Source of the DNA: Apoda limacodes
Taxonomy: Eukaryota > Arthropoda > Insecta > Lepidoptera > Limacodidae
Assembly: GCA_946406115.1 (NCBI GenBank)
Contig: OX291548.1
Coordinates: 6,808,373 to 6,872,372, forward strand
DNA: 64,000 nucleotides
Direction of reading: 5' to 3'
Below the pieces are notes generated by a model. The model ran no database searches, had not been told where the DNA came from, and was given only the letters and a program-made list of their open reading frames with translations. Each line of letters begins with the position of its first letter. Position 1 is the stretch's first letter. This document shows, one piece after another, positions 44,289-56,187 of this stretch. A program made the position numbers and the translations under genes.

Positions 44289-46650
44289 ATGTTCGCATTG
44301 AAGCATAGAGCTGCACAGTGTCCGACAAGAGTCAGTCAACTGGACCAGGCCTATCAGGGCCTTTTGTCGTTACCCGATGACAAAACTATTCTGCAAGCAA
44401 CTAGCTTAGATTATGAATTCTGTATGTCAGTAGTCGACGATATTACCGAGGCTCTGTCGAAATTAGAGGCTGCCTCGCAGCTGGCAAGAAGGAAGGAGGT
44501 TTTGGAACAAAAATGCAACGATTTTTCGACGGTTGCCAACCTTGGATTTTCCTCATTTTAGCGGATCATTGAATGAGTGGACTAATTTTATCACCCTTTT
44601 TGATAGCATTGTACACCGACGGACTGACTTATCTGACTCACAAAAATTTAGTTACGATCAGGGGTGAGCCCCTCTGTGTGGTGAAGCATTTGGACATCAC
44701 CGATGTCAACTACAGCATTGACAGGGAGCTATTGGTTAAGCGGTACCAAAACAACCATCGCATTGCGGATACTCATGGGGCTGCCATTTTAGGGATTCCT
44801 CAACTGTCATCGGTTAACCAGCTGCGGTCGGACCTGCTTAACCCTATTTTGGTGGCGGCAAATGCGTTGAGGAGGCCTAAAATTTCCAGTAACCGAATGA
44901 TCATTTTTATTGCTGCACATTGTGCTGAACAAATTGCCTAATGAAGTCGGGATCGTTTCGAACAGTTGCACGGAGGTGACTCGGCGTCACATATACCTAC
45001 TTTTGACACTTTAGTGTCATTTTTGGAGGACCAGAGCAGGAAGCTGGAGAATTTACCCGCCGAGCTACAACCTGGACCATCACGATTTTCGGCCCCGTCT
45101 GGACCCCGTCAAAAACCTCGTCCCGGGACATCGCGAGGTACCGGATCGTTTCGGCCCCCCAGAATTTTGACAGTTGAACGGACTGAACGGTGTGGGGTGT
45201 GGTACGAACCGGGACACTCCATTCGGGATTGCCACCAGTTCAGAAAATCTGGGTTGTTATTACGGGTTATGTTATTATTTTTAGGGGGAGCACCTAGCCA
45301 AAGACTATCAACAGCCGCGACTTTGTACGAAGTGTGGTGGGGGTCACCACCCTGATTTATGTATGCCCATCCGAGAGGATGGCCCTCGGATGACACATGC
45401 AAGTGTGTCTACGGCTCGCACGGGCGGGGGTTTGTCGCCGCTGAATCGAACCCAAATCGCCCCCGTCCCCAGTGCGACATCGACCTTTCCCGCCCCGTTC
45501 ACCGCAGGCGAGCCCATGGGGTGGTCGTCGGTCACCACCCTCACGTGCCCCTTCCGCTCAGGTAGGTATTGCGGAGAGGGCAGATTACGCGGAGTATAAG
45601 CCTCTGCCCATCCATATCGCGGAGCGTCCTCGCGTTAGTCGCAATTTGAGGGCGGGATCGGGTGGCTATCGCGTCTAGGCAGCCACTTATGCCCGCGTAG
45701 GACCCGCATGCTTATATGGGCTTAAGCTTGGGGCATTATGAGCTACAGGAGCTCCGGGGCCTAGTACGGCGCTCGGGTCGGGCCAACACCCGTTGACTCG
45801 TAGCAGCCGTTTCACCAGCCCCTCCACTACCTGTCACAACTATTTTGCCCACCACGCAGGTTCTAGTCCATTTACCACGCGGACCTGGTGTAATTGTGCG
45901 CGCCAGTTTGGACTCAGGCGCTCAGGGGTGTCTTATGTCGCTGTGGCTGGTGAAGCGTCTCCGCTTACAGGTAAGTTCGCGGAGTCATGAGATTTCTAGA
46001 GTAGGGGGTTAACGGGTGGATAACGTCGTGGGTACAGTATCGTTTACCTTTTCCTCCTTACTCCATCCTTGTATGCGGTATCAACTAGGAGCTGTTGTCC
46101 TGAGGGATATTTTGGGTCATCACCCTTAGGTGCCCCTGCCGACAGACGTCCTGGATCTCTCGTCCTCCTACCTGGTCCTGTGGAGCTTCTGCTTAGCGCT
46201 GATATCCTTGGGTTGCTAGGATTGGACAAGACAATGTTTCTCTAGACAGGTGGGTTGGTCGCTGTTCCGACTGATCTCTGATCTCTTATAATGGTCCAGC
46301 ACATGCTCTCGCCGCACAGGCGTTTACGGATTCGTCGATGCAGGTGGGACTCTCGTTCGCTGATTCCCTTCAGCGTTTTTGGGAAATCGTATTTTCTCGC
46401 CAATACAGGTCGTCTAGATTCTGGTCGGTTTTTTACTCGACTGCCCTTCCTATCCCCTCGTCCACACCTGGGTGACTCCTGGAAAATAGCCGAAAAAAGG
46501 TTTTTATCCATGGAGCGCCGGATGCGTCGTGATAGAGAACTCCACACAAAATACGTGGATTTTATGCGCGAATACGATTCTCTCAGTCATATGTCGGTTT
46601 TGCAGTTCAAGTTGGATGGAATTCTTTTTAAGCAGATCAGTAATTAACGC
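44289..46650 (+). pseudogene. Decayed BEL/Pao LTR retrotransposon (gag-pol remnant)
   Basis: A chain of coding fragments in changing frames. 44289-44560 encodes a coiled gag-like start. 44560-44940 carries the DUF1759-type gag core (LNEWTNFITLFDSIV, GEPLCVVKHLDITDVNYSI). 45180-45370 has two zinc-knuckle-like clusters (CGVWYEPGHSIRDC and CTKCGGGHHPDLC). Around 45905 is an aspartic protease LDSGA motif, with LLSADILGLLGLD near 46190. 46360-46640 resembles the linker before the reverse transcriptase (LGDSWKIAEKRFLSMERRM, YVDFMREYDSLSHM). The reverse transcriptase, RNase H and integrase are missing. Many frameshifts and stops show it is dead. Confidence 0.75.
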
Positions 46651-46839
46651 GGGGTCAAAAGTTTATTTAAGTCCTCTGGGGTATGAAAATTATTACCAAA
46701 TAAAGCCGAGCTGATGAAATAATCTTACGAAAATTACTTCGGATTTTTTAAGTCACTAAGAGAAGCAAGAAAGAAGCTGCTTATTGGTTTTTCAGTCATT
46801 TAACTTGTTAACTACTATACTATAACACTCGTTTATTGT

Positions 46840-46870
46840 TCAGGGGGGGCAGTGAGTCTACGGCTCGAAT
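46840..46870 (+). other. Possible polypurine tract and 3' LTR start
   Basis: TTCAGGGGGGGCAGTGAG (46841-46858) has the form of a polypurine tract followed by an LTR start, and lies downstream of the BEL/Pao remnant. No second LTR was found to confirm it. Confidence 0.3.
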
Positions 46871-47604
46871 CTGCGTTTTAATATGTTTTCTTTAATTTCT
46901 CGAGTTCGTAGTTTCGTTCTTATTTCTGACATCTACCAAAAGATAGAGCCCTTCAAAGATAGGACAGACAGACATAGGCCTAAGAACAGGGTTAAAAAGC
47001 TGGAAAACCTCTAACTAACAAAAAAACTGGACGTGCCCTTAGTAATTTTAAAAACTCATTATATCATTCTGTAGCTGCGAAGCTCCACTATATACCTGCT
47101 TTTGCCTTTAATACCGAAAACTCAGTTTGCTATGTTCAAATGATCGAAGTTTCCTTCACAATTAAATAGAGAAAGTTTGTATATTTAACAAATATTTTCG
47201 CTTGAGATTCTGTGATTTTAAAGTCATCATGAAGTTTAAATATGTTCTTCAGTATAGTATTATAAGTATAAACAATGTGTTCTTATCAAACAAACTACAA
47301 AGTGAGTAACAAAGCGCAAGAAAAGACAAAGTTAATAAAAACATAAGATGTGAGTGTCATTAGGAAATGAGACGCCACATTGCGCTGCCGTATATCTTTA
47401 CTGTTATGCCAGCACTAACGGCAAAGTATCTCGACTTACAGTACACTTCCGTAAACACACTCAACTGCAACTTTTAAAATAAGCTCTACAAAATATAACA
47501 TGTTAATTTACTCACTACACTATTAATTTTTAGTACAAGAATTATCTTCATGATGGATGAAATAATTATTATCAGACCGATGTATGACGGTCGGTGTGTA
47601 TAGG
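46871..47604. repeat. Mostly gene-free; includes a short dispersed repeat
   Basis: 47335-47412 (ACATAAGATGTGAGTG..GAAATGAGACG..CTTTACTGTTA) matches 59990-60065 in order and sequence. The rest shows nothing. Confidence 0.5.
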
Positions 47605-47905
47605 AGTCGGTGGTGGCCGAGGGGTTTCAATTTCTCTTAACGCCCTGAGTAGAGTAAGAGGAGGTTCGAGACCCGGCGTGTACCAATGAGTCTTAATTCT
47701 AAATTTGTCAAGTACATTGATTATTCACACCACTGGCTTTTTGATAAAGGAAAACATCATGAGGAAACCTGCATACGTCAAAAAAAAGACGTAAGTGAAG
47801 AAAATCCGCACTGGGCCTACGTGTGTACTATGACCATAATCACCCCAATTGAGGGTAGGCCGTAACCCCTACAGTGGGGACGTATGAGGCTGATAAGTAA
47901 GGTAT
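47605..47905 (+). repeat. tRNA-headed SINE, nearly complete
   Basis: A box A-like GGTGGCCGAGGGGTTT near 47611 and box B GGTTCGAGACC at 47663-47673 form the tRNA head. The body has GAGGAAACCTGCATACGTC, AATCCGCACTGGGCCTACGTG, GGCCGTAACCCCTACAGTGG and GGCTGATAAG. This is one of the commonest lepidopteran SINE types. It abuts the inverted end of the next element. Confidence 0.8.
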
Positions 47906-48589
47906 CGACGCCTTAGTGCTTGTTTGGCCGACAGACCATTTGGGTAATTTTACAGGAGCAATGTTTTTTTGTTTTTCTATGTTATGACCCAAATAAAGGA
48001 GTTATTTTACGATAGTTTCCAAAAATACGGTACATCGACACTTGTAATAATCTATAAATAAATTAAAAACTTTGAATTTCACATGTGAAAAACCGGTTTC
48101 AAAATGCATATTGGACAAAAAAACGAAACTCTAATTATATAAATGTATATAGACTACATACCTTGGGATGTAAGCCAAACAGCAACCAAAAGTATTGTGT
48201 GCTTGTTTGCCCTATAGTCTCGCTTCACAAAACAGGGTGTAAAATTAAATAAATCCACCATAATCATTGTTGTGTGTGATATTCATATTATAAATGACTT
48301 ACCTGCGTGCTCTTATCTTAACAGGTCTGAATACAAAAATACCAAATGATGAATTTATAAAAATTTTTTCAGCATGAAAACTGCTGAGGCAAAGGATTAT
48401 AATAAGATATATTTAATAACTATTAATTATTTATTTTAAAAGAAAATGAGGTAGTAACTTTAAGCTGTTAAATTTACACTTTTATAGTTATTAATTAATG
48501 AATACTTTTGCGGTAGTTAAGCTGTAGTAAGTTAACGTCTACTATTTTCTTCACAGTTGGTTCACCTGACCTTTATTCTATCTTTCCAG

Positions 48590-48855
48590 CTTTTCCAGAA
48601 TTTCTATCTATTCTTGCATTTCCTGTATTTCTTAATTTTCCTTTATTTTCTTCTATGCCTGTTTTTGCTGTATTTCCTGTATTTTCGTCTTTTCCTGTCT
48701 TTTTGGCTTTACCTTTATTTCCTTCTTTTCCTGTCTTATCTGCTCTTTCTGTGTTTCCTGATTTTCTTTTATTTCTTTCTTTTCCTATCTTTCTTGCTTT
48801 TGTTGTATTTTCTGTCTTTTCTCCTATTTTCTTTCTTTCCTCAGAGATTGGCTTC
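48590..48855. repeat. Polypyrimidine minisatellite
   Basis: Degenerate copies of a roughly 15-30-bp TTTCCTGTATTT/TTTCTTGCTTT unit give an almost pure pyrimidine + strand. The KTGKEGNKG-type minus-strand translation and the FLLFLSF-type plus-strand translation are products of the repeat, not genes. Confidence 0.75.
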
Positions 48856-48969
48856 TTCAAGGCTTTTTGTATTTTTTATCCTCTTCTGACATATATTTGT
48901 ATGAGCTACGTATGTCTTTAATTTTTTTTGCGTCATTGAACTTGAGAGTGTCTTCACGGTTACATCACT

Positions 48970-50713
48970 TATGATGTGAATTTTTTTTTGTTGATATCTA
49001 CGGATGTTGTAGGCCCTTGGAAACTGGTTTTGTAATGCAACATATTCCAATTTGATTTATTGTAAGTTATGCTCTTTAATTTTGAGAATGGTATTTGGTG
49101 AAATCCATACTTAACAGCTTCTTCATGGTAACAGTGGAAGTCATATTCGACCATCTGTATAAACTTGAATATTAGAGCCTTGGACTTAATTTTCAAAAAT
49201 GCTCTCATTAATGATATCGGGCTGTATATTTCTTGATGCCGAAGATTTCGTTCAATTAGGCTGTGTACTGCATCAACCTCCTGTACATTTCCATGTCCCG
49301 GCTCGGAAAATTTTTGGGTTATTTCAATTACTTTTTTTGCTTCTGGCGACTGTAAGAATTCAATTATAGCAACACTCATATGTGAATTTCTGTTTTGGGG
49401 CACGCATGAGTCGGTCCGTTCCGTTTTTGGTCTCGTGCCACATTGCGTTAGTTGCAGATTTGTTTAAATTGCAGTAGGCTGTCAAATTGTAGACAGTTAA
49501 TTTACTCGTGTAAAAAAAACAAGACACGTTCGCTTTCGGAAGAGAAAAAATGTTCTCTAAATCAAATGTGACAACAGCTGTTGCGTTGCTCATTTAATTT
49601 TCTGTCTCTCCTCTTCTCTCTGTTGCCCTCCTCTTTTTTTTTCATATGTTCGCTGTGTTTTCTTGTTTGTTCAGCACTAGGATTTTGCAGCGCCTTAAAT
49701 TCGGAACAAGCATCGCAAACGTCTTTTTTTGGGTGATGAAATGCCAAATTGAATTTTTCGTTAAACACTTTCCGGTAAATGTTTTCTTTTACCGGTTCTT
49801 TAGTTGACTCCACATAAAGTGAATACATTTTGGCTATTGATAGACTTTGGTCGAGGTACTGACGTTTTGCATTAGTACTACAAAAAATAAATTCCTGGGT
49901 AGGAAAGGACTGTATGTGCTGAATTACTTCTTCTTTTTTGTTTTCGGGTGTCTGTCGTTTTATGTATTTTCCTTTAGAAGGTGTAGGAATCAATTTTGAT
50001 GGGTTGTTGTGAAGCTTTTTGTGGAAGTAATATATTCTTTTTGTCGATATATCCAAAGTACCACAAAAATATTTTTGGCACACCTTCACCTTTTGCTCAT
50101 TTTTTAAAAAGAAGTACTGAAATGAGAACTTTCTTCTGCTTTCTTCTTCTTTTGTTCTTTTCCTTTGTGAGCGGACCCTACATGTGAATTCGCTATAGTA
50201 TTTATTTTTCTAAGCGTCTTTTAATGAATAAAATGCCTTTCTCAAATCCTTTCTTTCTTGTTCCGAAAAATTTGCTGAGCAGTTGTATACGCACTTTTCG
50301 TCACATCTAACTCGCACCTGTTTTGCTGCACAATGTTTTCCTTTAATGTTAATATAATCTTCGCCAACCTCTCTTTTATTTTTCCTAACAACTCTCTGCC
50401 AATTCTCAGGGCATCTTTTTCTCTTTCTTGAGATTTTCTGTTCCACGATATCAGCAGCGTCAGTAGTGTCATGAGCATTGCTATCAACAAATATAATAGA
50501 ACTCTCCAGTTCTAGTACTGAACTGCCAGGGCAAAAAATGTAATTTTCCATTGACGTTAAAGAGCATTTTTTTGTGAGGGTTTGTTCAGCTTTTTCTACA
50601 TAACTTACAGCGTATTCCTTGTCATTGGTGCAAAGAATTATATTTTCAGCGCAGTTGTCGGTACGTATTTCTTTACCCACTTCAGTGTTTACGGTCTCTT
50701 TGCACTCCTCCAT
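48970..50713 (-). pseudogene. Broken transposase-like gene
   Basis: Four minus-strand fragments follow each other in reading order: 50713-50210 (start MEECKE, a basic KISRKRKRCPENWQ segment, then CDEKCVYNCSANFSEQER), 50089-49562 (VCQKYFCGTLDIS, IQSFPTQEFIFCSTNAKRQYL, FHHPKKDVCDACSEFK), 49593-49360 (VVTFDLENIFSLPKANVSCF, WHETKNGT) and 49403-48969 (YSPISLMRAFLKI absent of known motif). Cys pairs in the second fragment suggest a zinc-binding site. This combination recurs in arthropod and cnidarian transposon-derived proteins, which I cannot name with certainty. Stops or frameshifts separate every fragment. It lies inside the inverted ends at 47915 and 51575, supporting a transposase role. Confidence 0.65.
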
Positions 50714-51339
50714 GAATAACTTTTTTTTCGCTCTGTCAATCCTGAATAATATTTTTTTTTTAGTTTTAACTTATTATTTAATAGGTATAGGTATATTTTA
50801 GCTTAGGTATTTTTTTGTCTTTTAAAATATAATTTACACTTTATATAGTATAAAGTTAAAGTTAAGTTACTATTTATATTTATACTTTTTTAAAAATTTA
50901 CTCATTTCAAAATAAAATAAACTTAAAATGAATATTGTATAATAAAATACAATCATTTACAGTGCTACAGAAACTCAAAACATGTAAAAAACAAGAAATA
51001 ATAAAATAAAATGTCTTGACAAAAATAACTTGATATTCGCGCGGCGAAACAAAAGATGCGCAGAAAAGTATGATTCTGAACCACCTGTATAACCAATACA
51101 ACATAACCTAAGATAATAGCACCGGCAATGAAAATCAACTTACATATCCTTGTGTGCAGTGCTGCAGTTGTACTGTTTATCACATCTGGTCCAGGACAAT
51201 ATATTCAAAGATTTTTGATGGTTTCCACTTTTTTTTGTTGTATCATTTGTAAATTCATTAAAAACTAAATAATTCTTGCAGCTTTTATACCGTTTCGTGT
51301 CGCAAAAGATTGTAAACAAACAACACGGCGGAACAGCGA

Positions 51340-51355
51340 TGTGTGACGTCACGAA
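51340..51355. promoter_or_regulatory. CRE-like palindrome TGACGTCA
   Basis: GTGTGACGTCACGAACG contains the 8-base palindrome TGACGTCA, about 630 bp upstream of the minus-strand transposase-like gene. It could be a promoter element or chance. Confidence 0.25.
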
Positions 51356-51575
51356 CGAGCAGCTCTGTGATTGGTTTATTTGAGGATATACGGCAAACAA
51401 GCACGAAAAGACAAATTTTAACAGTGGATATTGGTTTTCTTTATCGTCTTTTACTCGTTTTTTTGTATAAATACACGAGTCATTCTTGATTTAGACTGTG
51501 TAGAATTTGATTCTTAAACATACTACATTCAAAGGTCATTTTCGCCTAAATTGGTCTATTGGGCAAACAAGCACT

Positions 51576-52740
51576 GACACGACGGTATGACGGTCTGTCG
51601 GTTGCAGGAAAATTTCTCCGTTACTATTTGACATAGAAAGATAAGTCCTCCAATAGGAATGATCAATATATCAGAAAGTTAAAAAAAGTTCTCAATGTCT
51701 TCGTATGGGGTATAAGGTGAACCCTTGTGGCAGCACTATAAGCTTCTGCATCCCAGCAACTGCTATTCTTCATAGTAAAATAAATAAATAAATGGTTCCT
51801 TGTGGCTTTTTTATGCCACTGATGTTAATCGGTCACCGCAGCTTATGGACGCTTGCAACACCAGGGGCATTTCCTACTCGCACGGAGCTCTATTTTCAAT
51901 ATAAAATAAAATTTATAATACCGATAAACTACCATAAGCCAAAACTTTTTATTGGTAATTTATTGAATTATATGCAAAAAACTAAACACATATATTTTTT
52001 TCTACTTTTTTAAAAGAGGATTTTACTGTAACCGCCACAGTAATTTATTGTAATACCATAACCTTCATTTTCTTATATGATTTAATCGAAAGATTAAAAT
52101 TCGTTTGAACGAATTATCTTGGATTTGCCAGTTTCTCTTTTATTTATAGACGTTTTATAATTGTGTTGCAGGCCTAATGTCATTAATGTCGTGAATAACT
52201 ACATACTCCTAGGTTTAATTTAGTAGAACCTTGTTCAGTATGCAAAAAAGGGTCAATTCACCGCTACGCAAGGTATAGTTTTTGTTTTTTTATTGTTTTT
52301 TCCCCATTTAAACTGCCAGCGAGTCTCTAGGTGTAGTTACATTTTATTGTCAATGTTCAAACAAATTACAGTTCGGGTTTTGTGAGGTTATGTGGGTTAG
52401 GGAATCGATGAAGGCTTGAGGAGAACTGCCTTTCCGTATCGGAAACGATAAGCAATGTCGGGCGAAGTCAGTACCAGGATTGGTGACTGACTAGTAGGTA
52501 TGATATACAGTCTATATTATAGACAGTGGCGTAGCTAGGTAACAAACGGCCCTGGTGCAAATTTTTTTTTTTATCAAGTACGGTCAGTTGCAGAACTGCA
52601 TATAGAGTTTCAAAACAAAATAGAATGGCAACGAGGCGTAGTCACTCACACACTTAAAGAAATAAAAAAATATGTCTTGTAGAACCTGAGTAATATTAGT
52701 TTCATTTAATATTGTGTATAATAATTTCACTAAGAAATTA
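51576..52740. repeat. Gene-free, with a small LINE 3' fragment
   Basis: 51826-51890 is a minus-strand CR1-type LINE end (CGGTCACCGCAGCTTATGGA, CGCTTGCAACACCAGGGGC). The rest is unassigned. Confidence 0.5.
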
Positions 52741-52744
52741 TCGT

Positions 52745-52835
52745 ATCCGTAGCCTAGTGAATAGACGTATCAGATCTTAATATGTGTACTCAGTGGTTGT
52801 GGATTCAAATCTCACCTTATACCTTTCATTTTGTT
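52745..52835 (+). repeat. Possible tRNA-derived SINE head
   Basis: CCGTAGCCTAGTGAATAG (box A-like) is followed by GTTGTGGATTCAAATCTC (box B-like) with normal spacing of about 45 bp. It does not look like an intact tRNA. Confidence 0.45.
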
Positions 52836-53125
52836 TTTGTTACATTTTACGAATTATGAATATTTTGTTTAGTTAATCAGCTTAGACCAATTTTCTAATA
52901 GCTCTTAAGTTTTACGTAGGTAGACATTTAATGTTTCTCGTTCGTTGCCGATTTGTTTCTGGGGGTTATGTGCTGACAAATTTGTTTGACGTTTTCATTT
53001 AGCTATTAAGTTAGATGCGGTAATTACTTAAGTCGTAGCCATTTTGTCGTTGTGGATGTGTTACCGAAGGTGGTTGTGTTGATAAGGTTGTTTTGTGTTT
53101 TTATTAAAAATCTTTGCTAAAAATA
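52836..53125. other. Gene-free sequence
   Basis: Nothing recognised; it may include the 5' end of the mariner-like element that follows. Confidence 0.3.
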
Positions 53126-53153
53126 ATATGCAGGCCAATATTAATACTCACTA

Positions 53154-54268
53154 GAGGATGCGTATTATAGATTTACATAATATGGGTTACAATATATCTC
53201 AAATTTGCAATGAGACTGGTTTTACCGTAAGTATTTTATTTGATGTTAATGTTACATCATAATTTTTTAATACCACACTTTTTAATAAGTAAATTTCTAA
53301 AACAAAATTAAAATATAATTTCAGTGGTTTGAAAAATGTTTATTTTAATCTGGCTATTTGGTTTTTAGTGGATTACCGTTAAGCGTTGGGTCTCGCGCAA
53401 CCAAGAGGAGGGGAGTTTATCAACTCGACCTCGAAGTGGACGCCCGCGGCACATTGATGCGACTCAAAAAAGATTCATCGTGGAACAATACGAGAACAAT
53501 GGTTTCATAGCGACTGCTGCGTTTGGACACATGTTTCATACATCGTCACACACAGTTCGTCGAGCTCCGCATATTGAAGGCATAATTGCATCATAGAAAG
53601 CCAGCTAAAAAAACCATATTTAACTAATACCCATAAACAAAATAGATTGTTGTTTACAATATGAGTATTTAGATTTTGACTGAGAGCACACATTATTCAC
53701 CGATGAGAAGTCGTTCGTATCATTTGAAAACGGGAGGTTTCATTTGTGGCGCAGAAATGGAACCCGTTATGCAGAACACAATGTTGTCCCAAATATGAAA
53801 TCTGGACGGATATTACTAAATATGTGGGAGTGGATGACTGCGGTTGGTCTTGGTGAATTAATCTCGATAGCAGGGCGCGCTAGAGCTTCACATTATGTGG
53901 AAGTGTTAGAGATCATGTTGCCAACATGTTTATCCATTAGCTTATATGCCACAAATACAGTTTATGCATGATAACTGTCCTGAGCATCGAGCGCATATAG
54001 TGCAGGATTGGTTTACTCAACACCCGGATATTAATGTTATTCCTTGGCCTGCAAAATCATCAGATTTAAATCCCATAGAAAACCTATGGGGTTTGATGGT
54101 GCAAAGATGGGACATGCGAAATGAAAGAACTACAGAGTCATTAGAGGCTCACTGTTAAGAAATTTGGAATAATATTAGAGGAACAGATATCTGTTCTAAT
54201 ATAGTCGGATCTATACGGCGGCGCTTCCTTGCTGTGATTGAAAATAATGGAGGCTATATTAAATACTA
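53154..54268 (+). pseudogene. Broken Tc1/mariner-type transposase
   Basis: A helix-turn-helix start RMRIIDLHNMGYNISQICN is followed by a possible 142-bp intron (donor GTAAGT at 53227, acceptor TTTTTAG ending 53368) and WITVKRWVSRNQEEGSL with RPRSGRPR. The DDE domain follows in pieces: TDEKSF (about 53700, first Asp), MPQIQFMHDNCPEHRAHI (second Asp, about 53968) and KSSDLNPIENLWG with the third acidic residue about 35 positions later. Stops at several places (e.g. before RMRII, after IIAS, after LPTC, after EAHC) and frame changes make it inactive. The terminal inverted repeats were not identified. Confidence 0.8.
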
Positions 54269-54688
54269 AAAAATCGGCCAAGTGCGAGTCGGACTCACAC
54301 ACGAAGGGTTCCGTACCATTATCTATAAAAACGGAAAAAAAAATCACGTTTTTTGTATCGGAGCCCCTCTTAAATTTTTGTTTTATTTTAATTTTATTAT
54401 TTATTTGTACAGTTACTATATAACTAAATATATTGTAAATATTTTAGGCGTCTATCTGTTGCCGTTATCAATATCGAGCAAATCGAGCAAAAAAATCACG
54501 TTCGTTGTATGGGAGCCCCCTTAAATATTTATGTTATTCTATTTTTTAGTATTTTTTGTTATAGCGGCAATAGAAATATATCTTCTGTGAAAATTTCAAC
54601 GGTCTAACTATCACGGTTCATGAGATACAGCCGGAGCCTTATTAATATGGTTCCGCTAATTACCCTTTGGGTACGGAACGCTAAAAAT
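54269..54688 (+). repeat. Complete-looking copy of the GGCCAAGTGCGAGTCGG repeat
   Basis: It begins AAAAATCGGCCAAGTGCGAG and GAAGGGTTCCGTACCATTA and ends TTTGGGTACGGAACGCTAAAAA, with TATGGGAGCCCCCTTAAAT and CACGGTTCATGAGATACAGC inside. About 420 bp; this is the best reference copy of the family in the window. Confidence 0.65.
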
Positions 54689-54945
54689 AAAGTACTATTT
54701 TTCTTACAGATATTATTTTACATTTCAATATATTTAAGACATAACATATTTTTTTTACTTTGTTGTTTTTCAACAAAAAAAACATTATTTATGATTTATA
54801 AAATTTTAATAAAAACCATTTTTATTTCATTGCATGTGTTTTAATTTTTGCAAACAAAACAAAAAGTTCTCATACCAACTGGTCCTTTTCAGAGAGAACT
54901 AGATGCCAAAACATTAAAAAAAAGTTATTCCTATCAAAAATACTC
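54689..54945. other. Gene-free sequence
   Basis: AT-rich, nothing recognised. Confidence 0.35.
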
Positions 54946-55025
54946 AATACGGAAATAGCGCGATTTGAACCATAGGCTCACTGAATTAAGTCGCAGCGCC
55001 TACCTACACTACACCACCGGGCAGA
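54946..55025 (-). repeat. tRNA-like or SINE-head sequence
   Basis: Read on the minus strand it gives CCCGGTGGTGTAGTGTAGG (box A-like) and, about 35 bases later, TATGGTTCAAATCGC (box B-like). The arms do not pair well enough for a functional tRNA. Confidence 0.4.
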
Positions 55026-56187
55026 TATCATTTAATGCGAAATAAACAATACGTATGTAGAACAACACTGCAGTTTACACCTAATTAATTTGTAAGGTTA
55101 AGAAACCAAAAGACAGAAGAACGGTTTAAATAAACTGGTTAGTATAAAGAAAACTAAACCTAATTTTGTCGATTTAAGGTTAATATTATTGACAGTTCTG
55201 ATAATTTTAATGTGTGAGTGCGAGATTCACAGAATGGCTTCACGCAAGTTTAACCTTTACACTATGCATGCACTTTAGCAAATGACTGTACATATATCAG
55301 TATTTAATTATAAATACTTTAAAAGTGTAAAGCTACTTTATCATCAACTCTGTCGTGCCTTGCAAGGTACAGCAAAGCAAAGCTACTTACTACTTACAGA
55401 CATACTACTTACAGAACAGTTGTGAAGAGGTAGGTCAGGGATCAGGATTAGGCAACAACACGAATTAGAAAACATTAAACTAAATAATTTACTGTTACTA
55501 ATTTTCGACACCTTTAACTGAAAATAAAATTACTAGATTGCAATCTTGTAAAATAGTGGGTTCCCGAATCGTTTAGCAAACTCATTTCCTGCTCAACCAC
55601 AAAATTAAAATCACATCAAGTTGTTGTAAGCAACAAAACTACTTCAGTGGCAAAAAGCTATCAAAGCTGAAAAGAAACGTGCTTTTGAAAGGCCACAACC
55701 TCAACTATATAAAACTATTCTATTTTATACTTTATTGCTTTACCTTTACAAATCACTGTGGCTTCACTGCATAACTTTGCTAACCTGTCTCGTTTTTACC
55801 AAGTAAATTGATTGAGACGCCGACATTTCATGATTCAAATAGTTTTCTTGTTATGGTTTGCTTGTTAGCATAGGTGCCTAATTAACAATTACTTTCAAAA
55901 TTTAAATGTTTTTGTATGACATGTATGAAACTGATGATTTTTCAGTAGCACAAGCACTGGAATTCCGATAAAAAGATTTCAGTACTCGTATCAAGTTGTG
56001 ACTAACCCCATACGAGGACAACACCGATCACAACTCATTCCTCATCACTCTGTCATATGCTTTTTCCAGATCCACAAAAGCACAGAATTTTTGTCAAAAA
56101 TTTTTCAACTACGTTCCGCAAGGAAAATAACTAATTCATGGCATGGACCCCATTTCTTTTCTAAATCGTGCTAGCGCATCACATACT
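55026..56187. other. Gene-free sequence
   Basis: No gene or repeat is recognised. Confidence 0.35.

Larger units (their letters stand above)
47915..51575 (-). mobile_element. 3.66-kb DNA transposon with inverted ends and broken transposase-like gene
   Basis: The left end AGTGCTTGTTTGGCC..AGACCATTT matches, in reverse, the right end AGTGCTTGTTTGCCC..AGACCAATTT (51575 back to about 51540). A second inner pair of the same word lies at 48200 and 51393-51404 in the same inverted sense. All the coding fragments of one minus-strand gene (50713 to 48970) lie between. No clear target duplication was found: the flanks CGACGCCTT and GACACGACG share CGACG, but out of register. The superfamily is not certain; a Sola-type element is one possibility. 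Confidence 0.6.

Noticed and set aside
45109..45678. Several overlapping frames on both strands in GC-rich DNA
   Set aside because: They are shadows of the decayed BEL/Pao zinc-knuckle and protease region.
48557..48889. Overlapping open frames of 88-110 codons with LFLYFL-type or KTGKEGNKG-type proteins
   Set aside because: Both come from the polypyrimidine minisatellite, not from a gene.
51140..51400. An 86-codon minus-strand frame upstream of the transposase-like gene
   Set aside because: No motif and no link in frame to the downstream fragments; probably chance.
54946..55025. Functional tRNA gene on the minus strand
   Set aside because: Box A and box B-like words are present but the acceptor and other arms do not pair.
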